A DNA stretch of 64,000 bases from Sphingomonas sp. PP-CE-3A-406 (GCF_003688625.1 NZ_RCWY01000002.1:558001-622000), one strand, 5' to 3'; counted from the stretch's first letter, positions 54,261 to 63,460 are shown. The notes: generated by a model from the sequence alone, not told the origin. Made by a program: numbers and translations.

Positions 54261-55373
54261 ATGACTTCGGCGAGTGCGTTCAACCGTCTTCTGGTAACCT
54301 CGCTGTTCGGCGCGGCGCTCGCCGGTTGCGGATCGGCCTCGCGGCCAAGCCCTCCCGCGGTCGGACCGGTGCACCAGGCCGAGGGGTTCGTCTCGATCCC
54401 GGTGCCACCACCGCTGCCACGCGCCTTGCGCCCCGCCCCGCTCAGCCTCGTCAACGCGATCTCCGAACTGCACAGCGGTTTCCAGGGCAAGGCGGGCATT
54501 GCGATCCGCGCGGTCGACGATGGCTGGACGGTCGAAGCGGGCGGGCGCCAGCTCCTGCCACAGCAATCGGTCAGCAAGCTCTGGGTGGCGATGACCGTGA
54601 TGGACCTGCGCGATCAGGGCAAGATTCGCCTCGACGAACCGATCGTCGTGCGGCCCCAGGACCTGACCCTGTTCCATCAGCCGATCGCGATGCTGGTAAA
54701 GGGCGACGGCTATCACACCACGATTGGCGACTTACTGACGCGCGCGCTGACACACAGCGACAATACCGCGAACGACCGGTTGCTTGCGCGCGTCGGCGGG
54801 CCATCCGCCGTGCGGTCGATGATCGCGCGGAAACAGCTTGGTGCGATCCGCTTCGGTCCGGGAGAGCGCCTGTTGCAGAGTGGTACGGCGGGCTTGATCT
54901 GGCAGCCATCCTACGCGGTCAATGGTGGCTTCATGACCGCGCGCAACCGGCTGTCGCCCGCGGTGCGCGAGGCTGCGCTGAACGCGTACGTCCGTAATCC
55001 ACCCGACGGCGCTGCACCGATCGCGATCGCCGATGCGATCGCGCGGCTGGCGAAGGGGGATATCCTTTCCGAGACGTCGACCAAGATCCTGCTCGATACG
55101 ATGGGGCGTTCGGTGACGGGCCGCGCTCGCCTACGCGCGGCGCTCCCCGGCGGATGGGAGATCGCGCACAAGACCGGCACCGGCCAGGATCTCGGCCGCC
55201 GCAACGCCGGCTTCAACGACGTCGGCCTGCTGACCGCGCCGGACGGGCGCCGTTATGCGATCGCGGTGATGATCGGGGATACCATCCGGCCTATGCCCGA
55301 ACGCCAGCGGCTGATCCAACAGGCCGCAGCGGCAGTCGCCCACTACGCGGGAACCACCCGACCGCTGCACTGA
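54261..55373 (+). CDS. class A beta-lactamase-like serine hydrolase lipoprotein
   Basis: A 370-residue protein with a lipobox (LAGC, Cys23), so probably membrane-anchored in the periplasm, then a Pro-rich linker to about residue 60. The penicillin-binding fold shows S103-V-S-K106 (SxxK), S166-D167-N168 (SDN) and K304-T-G (KTG). E202 in ERLLQ lies 36 residues after the SDN serine, the same spacing as the class A deacylation glutamate (ExxLN), with Gln in place of Asn. Spacing to KTG is longer than in TEM-type enzymes. It could be a divergent beta-lactamase or a related peptidase. The start is uncertain: GTG 54240 is an alternative and ribosome-binding sites are weak. Confidence 0.8.
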   Translation: MTSASAFNRLLVTSLFGAALAGCGSASRPSPPAVGPVHQAEGFVSIPVPPPLPRALRPAPLSLVNAISELHSGFQGKAGIAIRAVDDGWTVEAGGRQLLPQQSVSKLWVAMTVMDLRDQGKIRLDEPIVVRPQDLTLFHQPIAMLVKGDGYHTTIGDLLTRALTHSDNTANDRLLARVGGPSAVRSMIARKQLGAIRFGPGERLLQSGTAGLIWQPSYAVNGGFMTARNRLSPAVREAALNAYVRNPPDGAAPIAIADAIARLAKGDILSETSTKILLDTMGRSVTGRARLRAALPGGWEIAHKTGTGQDLGRRNAGFNDVGLLTAPDGRRYAIAVMIGDTIRPMPERQRLIQQAAAAVAHYAGTTRPLH

Positions 55374-55394
55374 AACTTCCGTCCCGCAAACCCC

Positions 55395-55476
55395 CGTCAT
55401 CCTGACGAAAGTCAGGACCCAGGATCACGGGCGATACCGTAGTTGGCTCTGGGTCCTGACTTTCGTCAGGATGACG
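55395..55476. repeat. paired palindrome (REP/BIME-like), family A copy 2
   Basis: Two perfect 28-base inverted arms (55395-55422 and 55449-55476) with a 26-base centre ending in GTTGGCT. It differs from copy 1 by a paired change in the arms (GGACCCAG/CTGGGTCC here, GGATCCAG/CTGGATCC there), which keeps the long stem intact. It lies between two convergent genes. Confidence 0.9.
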
Positions 55477-55509
55477 TATGAAGGGCGACCTCCCTCTTCG
55501 GGCAAGCCC

Positions 55510-56754
55510 TCAATCGAACCCGTTCGCCAGGAACCGCTCCGCCACTGCGCAATGCATCGCGATCCCGTGCGCCATCACGCGTTCGTCGATCGTCATCTTC
55601 GTATTATGCAGCGGCGGGTTGGTACGCGGATCGCTACCCTCGGGCGCCGCGCCGATGAACGCCATCGCCCCGGGCAGCTTCTGGAGCACGTACGAGAAGT
55701 CCTCCGCGCCCATCATCGGCGGCATCACCTGATACGCGCCCTCGCCGCCAATCGCGGTCGCACACGCCTTCATCAGGTCGGTCGCCCGCTCGTCGTTGAC
55801 GGTGACCGGATAGCCTTCCTCGATCGTCGGCGCACCGACGGCGCCATGCGCGGCGGCGATGCCCTCGACCATGCGGATGAACGCCGCGCGGACCTGCTCG
55901 CGGGTGCGTTCGGAGAGCGTACGCATCGTCCCGAGCATCTCGACGGTCGACGGGATGACGTTGTGTGCGGAGCCGGCGTTAAGCTTGGTGATTGACAGCA
56001 CCGCGGGATCGGTGACCGCCACCTGACGCGCGACATAGGTTTGGAGCGCGGTGACGATCTCGCAGGCGATTGGCAGCGGGTCGAGGCAGTCGTGCGGCAT
56101 CGCGGCGTGCCCGCCGCGGCCGGTGATCGTCGCACGCAACGTATCGGTCGACGCCATCAGCGTGCCCGCGCGGCTGACGACATGCCCCATCGGCATGTTC
56201 GGCGAGATGTGCAGCGCGAAGCCCGCCTCGGGCAACGGCGAGTCGAGCAAGCCGTCGGCAATCATGTGGCGCGCGCCGTGATGCCCCTCCTCTCCCGGCT
56301 GGAACATGAAGACCACCGTACCGGGGAGTTCGTCACGCCGCGCACACAACGCCTTGGCCGCACCGACCAGCATCGCGGTATGCGAGTCATGCCCGCAGGC
56401 ATGCATCGCGCCGTCGATCTTCGACGCGAACGGCAGGCCAGTCTCCTCCTGCATCGGCAACGCGTCCATGTCGCCGCGGAGAAGGACGGTCCGGCCGTTG
56501 CCGCCGGCAGTGCCTGCGCGGCCGCCGCGGAGGATCGCGACGAAGCCGGTGGTCGAGGTCCCCTCGCGGATTTCGAGCGGGAGGCCGGCGAGCGCGGCCT
56601 TCACCTTGTCGGAGGTGCGGGGGCAATGAAGACCGACCTCGGGATCGGCGTGGATCGCGCGACGCAGCGTGATCGCATCGTCGAGGCTGTCCTCGCCGAT
56701 GGCGGTCCAGTCGGTCGGGGCCCAGTCGGTGGTGGATTCGAAATCGAGGGACAT
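55510..56754 (-). CDS. M20-family amidohydrolase (hippurate hydrolase-like)
   Basis: A 414-residue metal-dependent amidohydrolase, cytoplasmic (no signal peptide). The metal-site motifs of the M20D group are present: RGDMDALPMQEETGLPF, HACGHDSHTAMLVGAAKAL (Cys, His), FMFQPGEEGHHGA (catalytic Glu pair) and the C-terminal MMGAEDFSY (Glu/Asp). Substrates of this group include N-acyl amino acids, hippurate and auxin conjugates; the substrate here is unknown. ATG 56754 has AAGGAG 8 bases upstream. A family B palindromic element starts 27 bases before the start codon. Confidence 0.92.
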   Translation of the reverse strand: MSLDFESTTDWAPTDWTAIGEDSLDDAITLRRAIHADPEVGLHCPRTSDKVKAALAGLPLEIREGTSTTGFVAILRGGRAGTAGGNGRTVLLRGDMDALPMQEETGLPFASKIDGAMHACGHDSHTAMLVGAAKALCARRDELPGTVVFMFQPGEEGHHGARHMIADGLLDSPLPEAGFALHISPNMPMGHVVSRAGTLMASTDTLRATITGRGGHAAMPHDCLDPLPIACEIVTALQTYVARQVAVTDPAVLSITKLNAGSAHNVIPSTVEMLGTMRTLSERTREQVRAAFIRMVEGIAAAHGAVGAPTIEEGYPVTVNDERATDLMKACATAIGGEGAYQVMPPMMGAEDFSYVLQKLPGAMAFIGAAPEGSDPRTNPPLHNTKMTIDERVMAHGIAMHCAVAERFLANGFD

Positions 56755-56781
56755 CGTCTGACTCCTTGAATGACTTAACCA

Positions 56782-56885
56782 CCACCCCGGCGAAGGCCGG
56801 GGCCCAATTGGAAAGGTCGATGTAACGGAGCGCCGTTCGACGTTACCTCCGTTCCCCAATTGGGCCCCGGCCTCCGCCGGGGTGG
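56782..56885. repeat. paired palindrome (REP/BIME-like), family B copy 2
   Basis: Two 30-base arms (56782-56811 and 56856-56885) match those of the element at 18565-18668 in sequence. The 44-base centre is also related when that copy is reverse-complemented: about two thirds of positions agree and both begin AAAGGT and end GTTCC. It lies in the leader of the amidohydrolase gene and after the stop of the next gene upstream. Confidence 0.9.
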
Positions 56886-56930
56886 TGTGTTTGTTTGGGG
56901 GGCGGCTCGGCCCCTGATCATGAGGGCAGT

Positions 56931-58574
56931 CTACCCCCGGAAGAGCCCGCCTAAAACCCCGCGCAGTACCGTACCGACCAAGCCGCCGCTCGACGACGAG
57001 CGGCGGGACTTGGTGCCAAAGACTTGCTTGCCGATCTCGTTCGCTACCTGCCGCCCAATCGACGAACTTGCCGCACGTGTCGCCGACGATGCCATCTTAG
57101 TCCAGGGCGAATTTGCCGCCTCGCGGTCAGCCTCGCGCTGCTGGCGGTCCGCCTCGCGTTGCTCAGCTATGCGAGCCCGCTCCGCCTCTTTCGCCGCCTT
57201 CGCATCGACCTTCGCCTGCGCGGCCGCAGCCTTCTCCGCCTCGGTCGTCGCCTTGGCTTCGGCCGCCGCGGCGCTCGCCTCCTGCGTTTTCGCCGCCAGC
57301 AGCTCCTCCGCAGACTCGCGATCGACCAGCGTGTCATACTTCGCCCCGACCGCGTCGGTCTCGATCATCACCTTCCGCTCAGCCGCCGTGATCGGACCGA
57401 CCCGCGAGGCGGGCGGCTTGATCAGCGTGCGTTCGACCGGGGTCGGTGCGCCATCCGCCTGGAGCAACGACACCAGCGCCTCGCCGACTTTCAGCTCGGT
57501 GATGATCGTCGCGACGTCGACACCGGGATTCGCGCGGAACGTCTCCGCTGCCGAGCGCACCGCGGCTTGGTCCCGCGGCGTAAACGCCCGCAACGCATGC
57601 TGGACGCGGTTGCCGAGCTGCCCCGCGACGGTGTCGGGAACGTCGATCGGGTTCTGCGTGATGAAATACACGCCGACGCCCTTCGAGCGGATCAGGCGGA
57701 CGACCTGTTCGATCTTCTCCAGCAGCGCCTTTGGCGCCTCGTCGAACAGCAGATGCGCCTCGTCGAAGAAGAAGCACAGCACCGGCTTGTCGGGATCGCC
57801 GATCTCGGGGAGATGCTCGAACAGCTCGCTCATCAGCCACAGCAGGAACGTCGCGTACAGCTTCGGCGAGGCCATCAGCTTGTCGGCAGCAAGGATATTG
57901 ACGATCCCCCGCCCCTTGTCGTCGACGCCGATGAAGTCGTTCATCTCGAGCGCCGGTTCGCCGAAGAAATTCTCCGCACCCTGCGTGCGCAGCTGGAGCA
58001 GCGAGCGCTGGATCGCACCGATCGACTGCTTCGAGACGTTGCCGTACGTCACCGTCAGCTCGTCGGCGCGGCCGGCGCATTCGGTCAGCATCGCCTGGAG
58101 ATCGTCGAGGTCGATCAGCAGCAGCCCCTCCTTGTCGGCGACGTGGAAGGCGATCGTCAGCACGCCTTCCTGCACCTCGTTGAGGTCCATCAGCCGCGCC
58201 AGCAACAGCGGCCCCATCTCGCTGATCGTGGTGCGGATCGGATGGCCCTGCTCGCCGAACAGGTCCCAGAACTGCACCGGATTGTCGGCATAGGCCCAGC
58301 TATCGTCGCCGATTGCTTTCGCGCGCTCCGCGAAGCTCGCATGCGTCTTCGCGGTCGGCGACCCGGCCATCGCGAGGCCGGACAGATCACCCTTCACGTC
58401 GGCGACGAAGCACGGCACACCGTTCGCCGAGAAGCCCTCGATGATCCCCTGCAACGTCACCGTCTTGCCGGTGCCGGTCGCGCCCGCGATCAGGCCGTGG
58501 CGATTGGCGCGCTTCAATTCCAGCGTCTGCGGCTTGCCGTCCACGCTGGCGCCGATGAAGATGCCGTCGGTCAT
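56931..58574 (-). CDS. HerA-like ATPase (DUF853 / YjgR family)
   Basis: A 547-residue P-loop ATPase. Walker A is GLIAGATGTGKTVT near residue 31 and Walker B is LCFFFDEAHLLF near residue 275; an arginine-rich sensor region follows (GNRVQHALRAFTPRD). DUF853 proteins resemble the HerA/FtsK helicase core but their role is unknown. After the core, residues about 430-495 form an Ala/Glu/Lys/Arg-rich coiled coil, and the tail is Ser/Gly-rich (RRSSSSGGLVGTVLRGVLGGLF). No NurA-like nuclease gene is adjacent, so a HerA-NurA defence or repair pair is not indicated. Confidence 0.9.
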   Translation of the reverse strand: MTDGIFIGASVDGKPQTLELKRANRHGLIAGATGTGKTVTLQGIIEGFSANGVPCFVADVKGDLSGLAMAGSPTAKTHASFAERAKAIGDDSWAYADNPVQFWDLFGEQGHPIRTTISEMGPLLLARLMDLNEVQEGVLTIAFHVADKEGLLLIDLDDLQAMLTECAGRADELTVTYGNVSKQSIGAIQRSLLQLRTQGAENFFGEPALEMNDFIGVDDKGRGIVNILAADKLMASPKLYATFLLWLMSELFEHLPEIGDPDKPVLCFFFDEAHLLFDEAPKALLEKIEQVVRLIRSKGVGVYFITQNPIDVPDTVAGQLGNRVQHALRAFTPRDQAAVRSAAETFRANPGVDVATIITELKVGEALVSLLQADGAPTPVERTLIKPPASRVGPITAAERKVMIETDAVGAKYDTLVDRESAEELLAAKTQEASAAAAEAKATTEAEKAAAAQAKVDAKAAKEAERARIAEQREADRQQREADREAANSPWTKMASSATRAASSSIGRQVANEIGKQVFGTKSRRSSSSGGLVGTVLRGVLGGLFRG

Positions 58575-58628
58575 GGGTCTCGTCCTCTGTATCCGGCGCC
58601 GACCCTAACCCCGCGCGCGGTAAAGAAA

Positions 58629-58660
58629 AAGGACCGCCGCTCAGCCGAGCGACGGTCCTT
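58629..58660 (-). terminator. rho-independent terminator of degP
   Basis: AAGGACCG pairs with CGGTCCTT around an inner CGCTC/GAGCG helix, followed on the minus strand by TTTTTCTTT. It lies 26 bases after the degP stop. Confidence 0.85.
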
Positions 58661-58685
58661 GAAAGTCAGTCATGTCGGTCGTGGA

Positions 58686-60242
58686 TTACTTGATCTTGAC
58701 CGGCAGGAACGTCGCTGGGCTGCGACCGCGCTTGACCTGCAACAGGACCTGCGGGCGGCCCGCTGCCTTGGCCGTATTGACCGCGTTTTGGACATCGGCC
58801 GCAGTGCGCACGGGGGTGCCGTTGACCGAGATGATCACATCACCGCGCTTGAGCTTGCCATACGCATCGCTGGTCTGCGCGACCACGGCGATGACCACAC
58901 CCTGCGTGTTCGCCTCAACGCCAACCGCCTGTGCGATCGCCGGGGTCAGCGGCTGTACGCCGATGCCAAGCGCTGCGCCGGCCACCGGCGCGGCGGGCGT
59001 TGCCGAGTCATCCCCGTCGTCACCGTCGTCGGAGCCGAAGCCCTGCGCATCGCCGCCGACCACAGCCGCCAGCTTGTCAGGGCTCGGCCGCGGCACCACG
59101 ACCACGTTTGCCGAAGTCGGCTTGCCGTTGCGCAGGATGTCGAGACGCGCGGTCTGACCGGGCTTCACGTTCGAGACCAGGTAGGACAGCGACTGATCGA
59201 CCGTCACCGGCTGGCCGTTGACCTTGGTCACGACGTCACCTGCGCGCACACCGGCCTTAGCCGCCGGGCCGCCTGCAGTCACGTCGTTGATCAGCTCGCC
59301 CTGGTTCTTGGGAATGCCCAGCGCCGCGGCGGTATCCTCGTTGATCGTACCGCCCGGCTGAAGCTGGACGCCGATATAGCCGCGCTCGATCGTGCCGCCC
59401 TTCATGAAGGTGGCGATGATCGGCTTGGCGACGGCCGCGGGGATCGCGAAGCCGATGCCGATATTGCCGCCCGACTGGCTGAAGATCTGCGAGTTCACGC
59501 CGATCACGTTGCCGTTCAGATCGAACATCGGGCCGCCCGAGTTGCCCTGGTTGATCGACGCATCGGTCTGAATGAAGCGATCATACGCGCCGCCCTGCCC
59601 GGTGACGCGGTTGATCGCCGAGACGATGCCCGCGGTAACGGTGCCGCCGAGACCGAACGGCTCGCCGATCGCGACGACCCAGTCGCCGACGCGCGCCCCG
59701 TTCGAATCGCCGAACTTCACGAACGGCAGATTTTTCGCGTCGATCTTCAGCAGCGCGAGATCGGACTCCTGATCCTTGCCGATGACTTTGGCGACATATT
59801 CCTTCTTGTCGCTGAGCGTCACGGTGATCGAATCGACCGTCGCACCCTGCGCGCCCGGCGAGATCACGTGGTTGTTGGTGACGACATAGCCATCGGGCGA
59901 GATCAGGAACCCCGAGCCGAGCGAGGCGCCTTCGCGCTTCACCGGCGCGCCGCCCTGGCCGCCGCCGCCCATGCCGCCGAACAGGTCACCGAACGGCGTG
60001 CCCGCGAACGGATTGGCCTGCTGCTTCTGGACGATCGTCTGCTTGGTCGAGATGTTGACGACCGCAGGCTGGAGCCGCGCAACCATGTCGGCGAAGCTCA
60101 TCGGCGCGCCGGGTTTCGGCGAGACCGCCTGGATCGCACCGGGTTCGTTCTGCGCGACCTGCGCGCCGCTAGGCTGAAGCGCGAGCGTCGCGGTCGCGCC
60201 GCCGAGGAGAAGAGCACTGGTAATGGCGTAGGCGTAACGCAC
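58686..60242 (-). CDS. degP: periplasmic serine protease DegP/HtrA (Do family)
   Basis: Envelope stress protease and chaperone of 518 residues. The signal peptide is about residues 1-21. The protease domain has the triad H125 (VVTNNHVI), D161 (ESDLALLKID) and S235 (QGNSGGPMF), with a Gly-rich loop (about 89-99) before it. Two PDZ domains follow (GYIGVQLQPGG from about 285 and GIGVQPLTPAIAQ from about 425), separated by an Asp-rich linker. It lies 102 bases downstream of hflC on the same strand, a common alphaproteobacterial order linking membrane-protein quality control genes. Confidence 0.94.
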   Translation of the reverse strand: MRYAYAITSALLLGGATATLALQPSGAQVAQNEPGAIQAVSPKPGAPMSFADMVARLQPAVVNISTKQTIVQKQQANPFAGTPFGDLFGGMGGGGQGGAPVKREGASLGSGFLISPDGYVVTNNHVISPGAQGATVDSITVTLSDKKEYVAKVIGKDQESDLALLKIDAKNLPFVKFGDSNGARVGDWVVAIGEPFGLGGTVTAGIVSAINRVTGQGGAYDRFIQTDASINQGNSGGPMFDLNGNVIGVNSQIFSQSGGNIGIGFAIPAAVAKPIIATFMKGGTIERGYIGVQLQPGGTINEDTAAALGIPKNQGELINDVTAGGPAAKAGVRAGDVVTKVNGQPVTVDQSLSYLVSNVKPGQTARLDILRNGKPTSANVVVVPRPSPDKLAAVVGGDAQGFGSDDGDDGDDSATPAAPVAGAALGIGVQPLTPAIAQAVGVEANTQGVVIAVVAQTSDAYGKLKRGDVIISVNGTPVRTAADVQNAVNTAKAAGRPQVLLQVKRGRSPATFLPVKIK

Positions 60243-60344
60243 TAGATGTTGTCCTCTCGTTTCATCAATCGAAACAGGTATCCTGTAGGGACACCGTCCT
60301 GAATGATGCTTGAATATGAACGGGCGTTCAAAGGTTCCGCAGGC

Positions 60345-61211
60345 TCAACGCCCGCGGCCCTCGAATTCCCGCAAATAGCTGTTGTTCGGCGAAAGAATGA
60401 TCGAGGTCGATCCTTCGGGTGCCGGACCGCCATCCGCGCCGAACGTGTGGCGATACGACTGCATCGCGCGATAGAAGTCGTAGAAATCAGCGTCCTTGCC
60501 GAAGCTCTCGGCGTAAATCTTCGCCGAATCCGCGTCGGCCTGCGCACGGACGATCTGCGCCTGCTTCTGCCCTTCGGCACGGATCGTGATCGCCTCCTGC
60601 TGGCGCGCACTCGACATGCGCTTGAGTGCGCTTTCGAGCGGCAGGCCGACGGGAAGATTCGCCTGCTTGATGCGGACGTCGACGATCTCGACGCCGTATT
60701 GGCTGGCGACGCGCTGGAGACCCTTCTGGATGTTGTCCATCAGTTCGGACCGCTCGGGGCTGAGCAGTTCGACGAAGCGCCGCTTGCCGAGTTCGTTGCG
60801 CAGCGCAGAGCCCAAGATCGGACGCAGCTGATCGGGAATCCGATCCTCGCTACCGACCGCGTTGCGCATCTTGCGCGGGTCGACGATCCGGTAGCGCGCA
60901 TAGGCGTCGACCTCGAGCCGAAGCTGATCGGTCGACAGCACCAGCGTGTTGTCGAGTTCGAGATCCTGGACGCGCTTGTCGATCCAGACGATCCGGTCGA
61001 CGAACGGGATACGCGCGATCAGCCCCGCGCCGGTCTGGCCGAACGGCGTGTTCGGCTGCCACGCATTTACCGTGCGGATCGGCTGGCCAAAACGCAGGAT
61101 CACCGCCTGCTTGGTCTCGGGCACGATCGCGAAAGTCGATGCGGCGAGGATCACCAGCAATAGCGCGATGATCCCGACGACGATCGGATTGCGGAAACTC
61201 ACGGCGTTCAC
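60345..61211 (-). CDS. hflC: FtsH protease regulator HflC
   Basis: A 288-residue inner-membrane SPFH/band-7 protein that with HflK forms the cage around the AAA protease FtsH. One N-terminal membrane segment (VVGIIALLLVILAASTFAIV) precedes the periplasmic band-7 domain (ETKQAVILRFGQPI, RVQDLELDNTLVLSTDQLRLEVDAYARYRI). The C-terminal helical region has ARQQEAITIRAEGQKQAQIVRAQADADSAKIYAESF. Its ATG overlaps the hflK stop by four bases. Confidence 0.95.
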   Translation of the reverse strand: MNAVSFRNPIVVGIIALLLVILAASTFAIVPETKQAVILRFGQPIRTVNAWQPNTPFGQTGAGLIARIPFVDRIVWIDKRVQDLELDNTLVLSTDQLRLEVDAYARYRIVDPRKMRNAVGSEDRIPDQLRPILGSALRNELGKRRFVELLSPERSELMDNIQKGLQRVASQYGVEIVDVRIKQANLPVGLPLESALKRMSSARQQEAITIRAEGQKQAQIVRAQADADSAKIYAESFGKDADFYDFYRAMQSYRHTFGADGGPAPEGSTSIILSPNNSYLREFEGRGR

Positions 61212-62341
61212 TGGGCAGCTCCAGGCTGAGCTTGAGGTGCCGCGGCGGCAGCGGCGGGCGCTGGCGTGACTACCTCGGGATTCGGTAGGCGCTTGGCGTT
61301 CGACAACGGCAGATACGGCACCACCCCGCCCGGCGTCTCGACGATCGTCTTATCGCTCTTGGCGAGCACTGCCTCCATCGTCTCATAATACATACGACGG
61401 CGCGTCACTTCCGGCGCGAGTTTATACTGCTCGTAGACCTTGTCGAACGACGCGGCCTCGCCCTGCGCGCGCGCGACAACCTGTTGCGCATAGGAGCGCG
61501 ACTGGTTGAGGTTGGCGATCGCCTCCTGCTGCGCGGCAGTGACCGCATTGAAGTCCTCGACGATCCGCGCCGGCGCAGCGGCCTGCTTGATCGCAACGCC
61601 CTGGATACGGACGCCCGACTTATAGTCGTTGAGGATCTGCTGGGTCAGGTCGGCGACACGCTGCTCGATCACGGTACGACCGGTGCCGATCGCCTGGTCG
61701 AGTGTCGTCGTCGCGACCACCGCGCGCATCGCGCTCTCGGCGGCGGCGCGGACGGTCTCGTTCGGCTCGGCAAGCTGGAACACGTAATCGCGTGGATCGG
61801 AAATATCCCATCGCACCGAGTATGCGAGGTCGATGATGTTCTGGTCGCCGGTCAGCGTCAGGTTCTCGCCGTCCCCTGTCGGGAAATTGTCGGTGCGGAT
61901 CTTCTGTACGTCGACCACCGTCACGTCGGAAATCGGCGCGGGCATCGTCAGGCGAACGCCCGGATCGAGCGTGCCGGCGTATTTGCCGAAGTAGGTGACG
62001 ACGCCGCGCTGCTGCGGACCGATCTGGTGGACCGAGGTGAACAGGATCCACACGACCGCGATGATCGCGACGCCGATCGCCCAGAGCGCGCGAGCGTTGG
62101 CCCCCGACGGCAGGCCGCCAAAGCCACCATTACCGCCGCCACCACCACCCGAGCCGCGCGCTTTACGCAGGAACTCGTCGAGCGCGGTCGGCTTGGCGGC
62201 AGGCTTGCGGCCACCTGGAGGTTGCGCCCAGGGATTGCGCGGGCCGCTGTTACCGTCGTCGCCCGAGCCGCCCCAAGGGCCTTTCGGTGTTTCGGTGGCG
62301 AGGATATCGGGGCGCCGGAACCAGCGCGAGAAGATCGTCAT
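61208..62341 (-). CDS. hflK: FtsH protease regulator HflK
   Basis: A 377-residue partner of HflC. The N-terminal cytoplasmic part is Gly/Pro-rich (PWGGSGDDGNSGPRNPW), then a membrane segment (ALWAIGVAIIAVVWILFTSV, about 84-103), the band-7 domain (GPQQRGVVTYFGKYAGTLDPGV) and a long helical region (QQEAIANLNQSRSYAQQVVARAQGEA). The C-terminal tail is Ala/Pro-rich. ATG 62341 has AAGG 8 bases upstream; an upstream in-frame extension is not conserved in character. It is the first gene of hflK-hflC-degP and divergent from mrp by 70 bases. Confidence 0.94.
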   Translation of the reverse strand: MTIFSRWFRRPDILATETPKGPWGGSGDDGNSGPRNPWAQPPGGRKPAAKPTALDEFLRKARGSGGGGGGNGGFGGLPSGANARALWAIGVAIIAVVWILFTSVHQIGPQQRGVVTYFGKYAGTLDPGVRLTMPAPISDVTVVDVQKIRTDNFPTGDGENLTLTGDQNIIDLAYSVRWDISDPRDYVFQLAEPNETVRAAAESAMRAVVATTTLDQAIGTGRTVIEQRVADLTQQILNDYKSGVRIQGVAIKQAAAPARIVEDFNAVTAAQQEAIANLNQSRSYAQQVVARAQGEAASFDKVYEQYKLAPEVTRRRMYYETMEAVLAKSDKTIVETPGGVVPYLPLSNAKRLPNPEVVTPAPAAAAAAPQAQPGAAQ

Positions 62342-62411
62342 ACCAACCTTTATAGGTGTGCGCTGGCGGAAAAACAGTGCCAAGCGGCCCGGGCGGCCCT
62401 ATCTGGCGCGG

Positions 62412-63362
62412 ATGATCGACATCGAAGGCGTAAAGGCGGCGGTTGCCGCAGTAGCGGGCAAGCGGGCGACCGTCCGGCTCGAAGGAACGCGAGCGGGCAT
62501 CATCATCGATGCGACTGGGCTCGACCCGCAGGCGCGCGATGCACTGGAGGCCACCGTGCGGATGGCGGCGACGCAGCCCGGCGTGACCGAGGTGCGGATC
62601 GCCGTCACTGCGGAACGCTCGACCCGCCGGCTGATCGCGGTCGCCAGCGGCAAGGGTGGCGTCGGCAAATCGACGCTCGCCGCCAACTTGGCCATCGCGA
62701 TGTCGCGTGCGGGCCGCCGCGTCGGGCTGGTCGACGCCGATATCTACGGACCGTCGCAGCCGCGACTGATGAACGTCGAGGGCACCCGGCCGACCGCGAA
62801 GGACAAGATCCTCGATCCGGTCCCGACCCCGTACGGCGTACCGCTGCTGTCGATGGGCCAGCTCGTCGAGCCGGGCAAGGCTATCGCGTGGCGCGGACCG
62901 ATGGCGGCGGGGGCACTCGGCCAGCTGGTCGAGGCCGACTGGGGCGTGACCGATACGCTCGTGCTCGATCTCCCACCCGGTACCGGCGATGTCCAGCTGA
63001 CGATGGTCCAGAAATACCGGCCCGCGGGCGCGGTGATCGTCTCGACCCCGCAGGATCTCGCGCTGATCGATGCGCGCCGCGCGATCGATCTGTTCGAGAA
63101 GGCCGGCATCCCGATCATCGGACTGGTCGAGAACATGGCGGGCTATATCTGCCCGCATTGCGGCGAGGCATCGGACCCGTTCGGCAATGGCGGCGCGGAA
63201 GCGGCGGCGCGTGAACTCGGCATCCCGTTCCTCGGCCGCGTACCGCTGACGATCTCGATCCGCACGGCCTCCGACGCGGGCACGCCGCCGGCCTCGAGCC
63301 CGGACGATACGGTGTTCATGCCGATTGCGGCTCAGGTCGTCGCATGGCTCGGGAAACTGTGA
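62412..63362 (+). CDS. mrp: Mrp/NBP35-family Fe-S carrier ATPase (ApbC)
   Basis: A 316-residue cytoplasmic P-loop protein that carries Fe-S clusters to apo-enzymes. A short MIP18-like N-terminal region (about 1-75) precedes the deviant Walker A SGKGGVGKSTLAANLA, VDADIYGPSQPRLM, the MAWRGPM-like motif (AWRGPMAAGAL) and the cluster-ligand CPHCG. ATG 62412 is chosen as the normal Mrp start; the frame is open upstream by chance. It is divergent from hflK. Confidence 0.94.
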   Translation: MIDIEGVKAAVAAVAGKRATVRLEGTRAGIIIDATGLDPQARDALEATVRMAATQPGVTEVRIAVTAERSTRRLIAVASGKGGVGKSTLAANLAIAMSRAGRRVGLVDADIYGPSQPRLMNVEGTRPTAKDKILDPVPTPYGVPLLSMGQLVEPGKAIAWRGPMAAGALGQLVEADWGVTDTLVLDLPPGTGDVQLTMVQKYRPAGAVIVSTPQDLALIDARRAIDLFEKAGIPIIGLVENMAGYICPHCGEASDPFGNGGAEAAARELGIPFLGRVPLTISIRTASDAGTPPASSPDDTVFMPIAAQVVAWLGKL

Positions 63363-63460
63363 AACCCACGGGCCTGATCTACGTTGTCTGATTACCGGTC
63401 GTACCCGACGTGTTGAGTTGCGGTACGAGCGGACCAGATTTCTTCTTGCAGGAGGCATCG

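Noticed and set aside
56931..58574. HerA-like gene as part of an anti-phage defence island
   Set aside because: Neighbours are an amidohydrolase and degP; no nuclease, Sir2 or other defence partner is present.
57024..60245. A 1073-codon plus-strand frame over the DUF853 and degP genes
   Set aside because: Shadow frame crossing two real minus-strand genes and a terminator.
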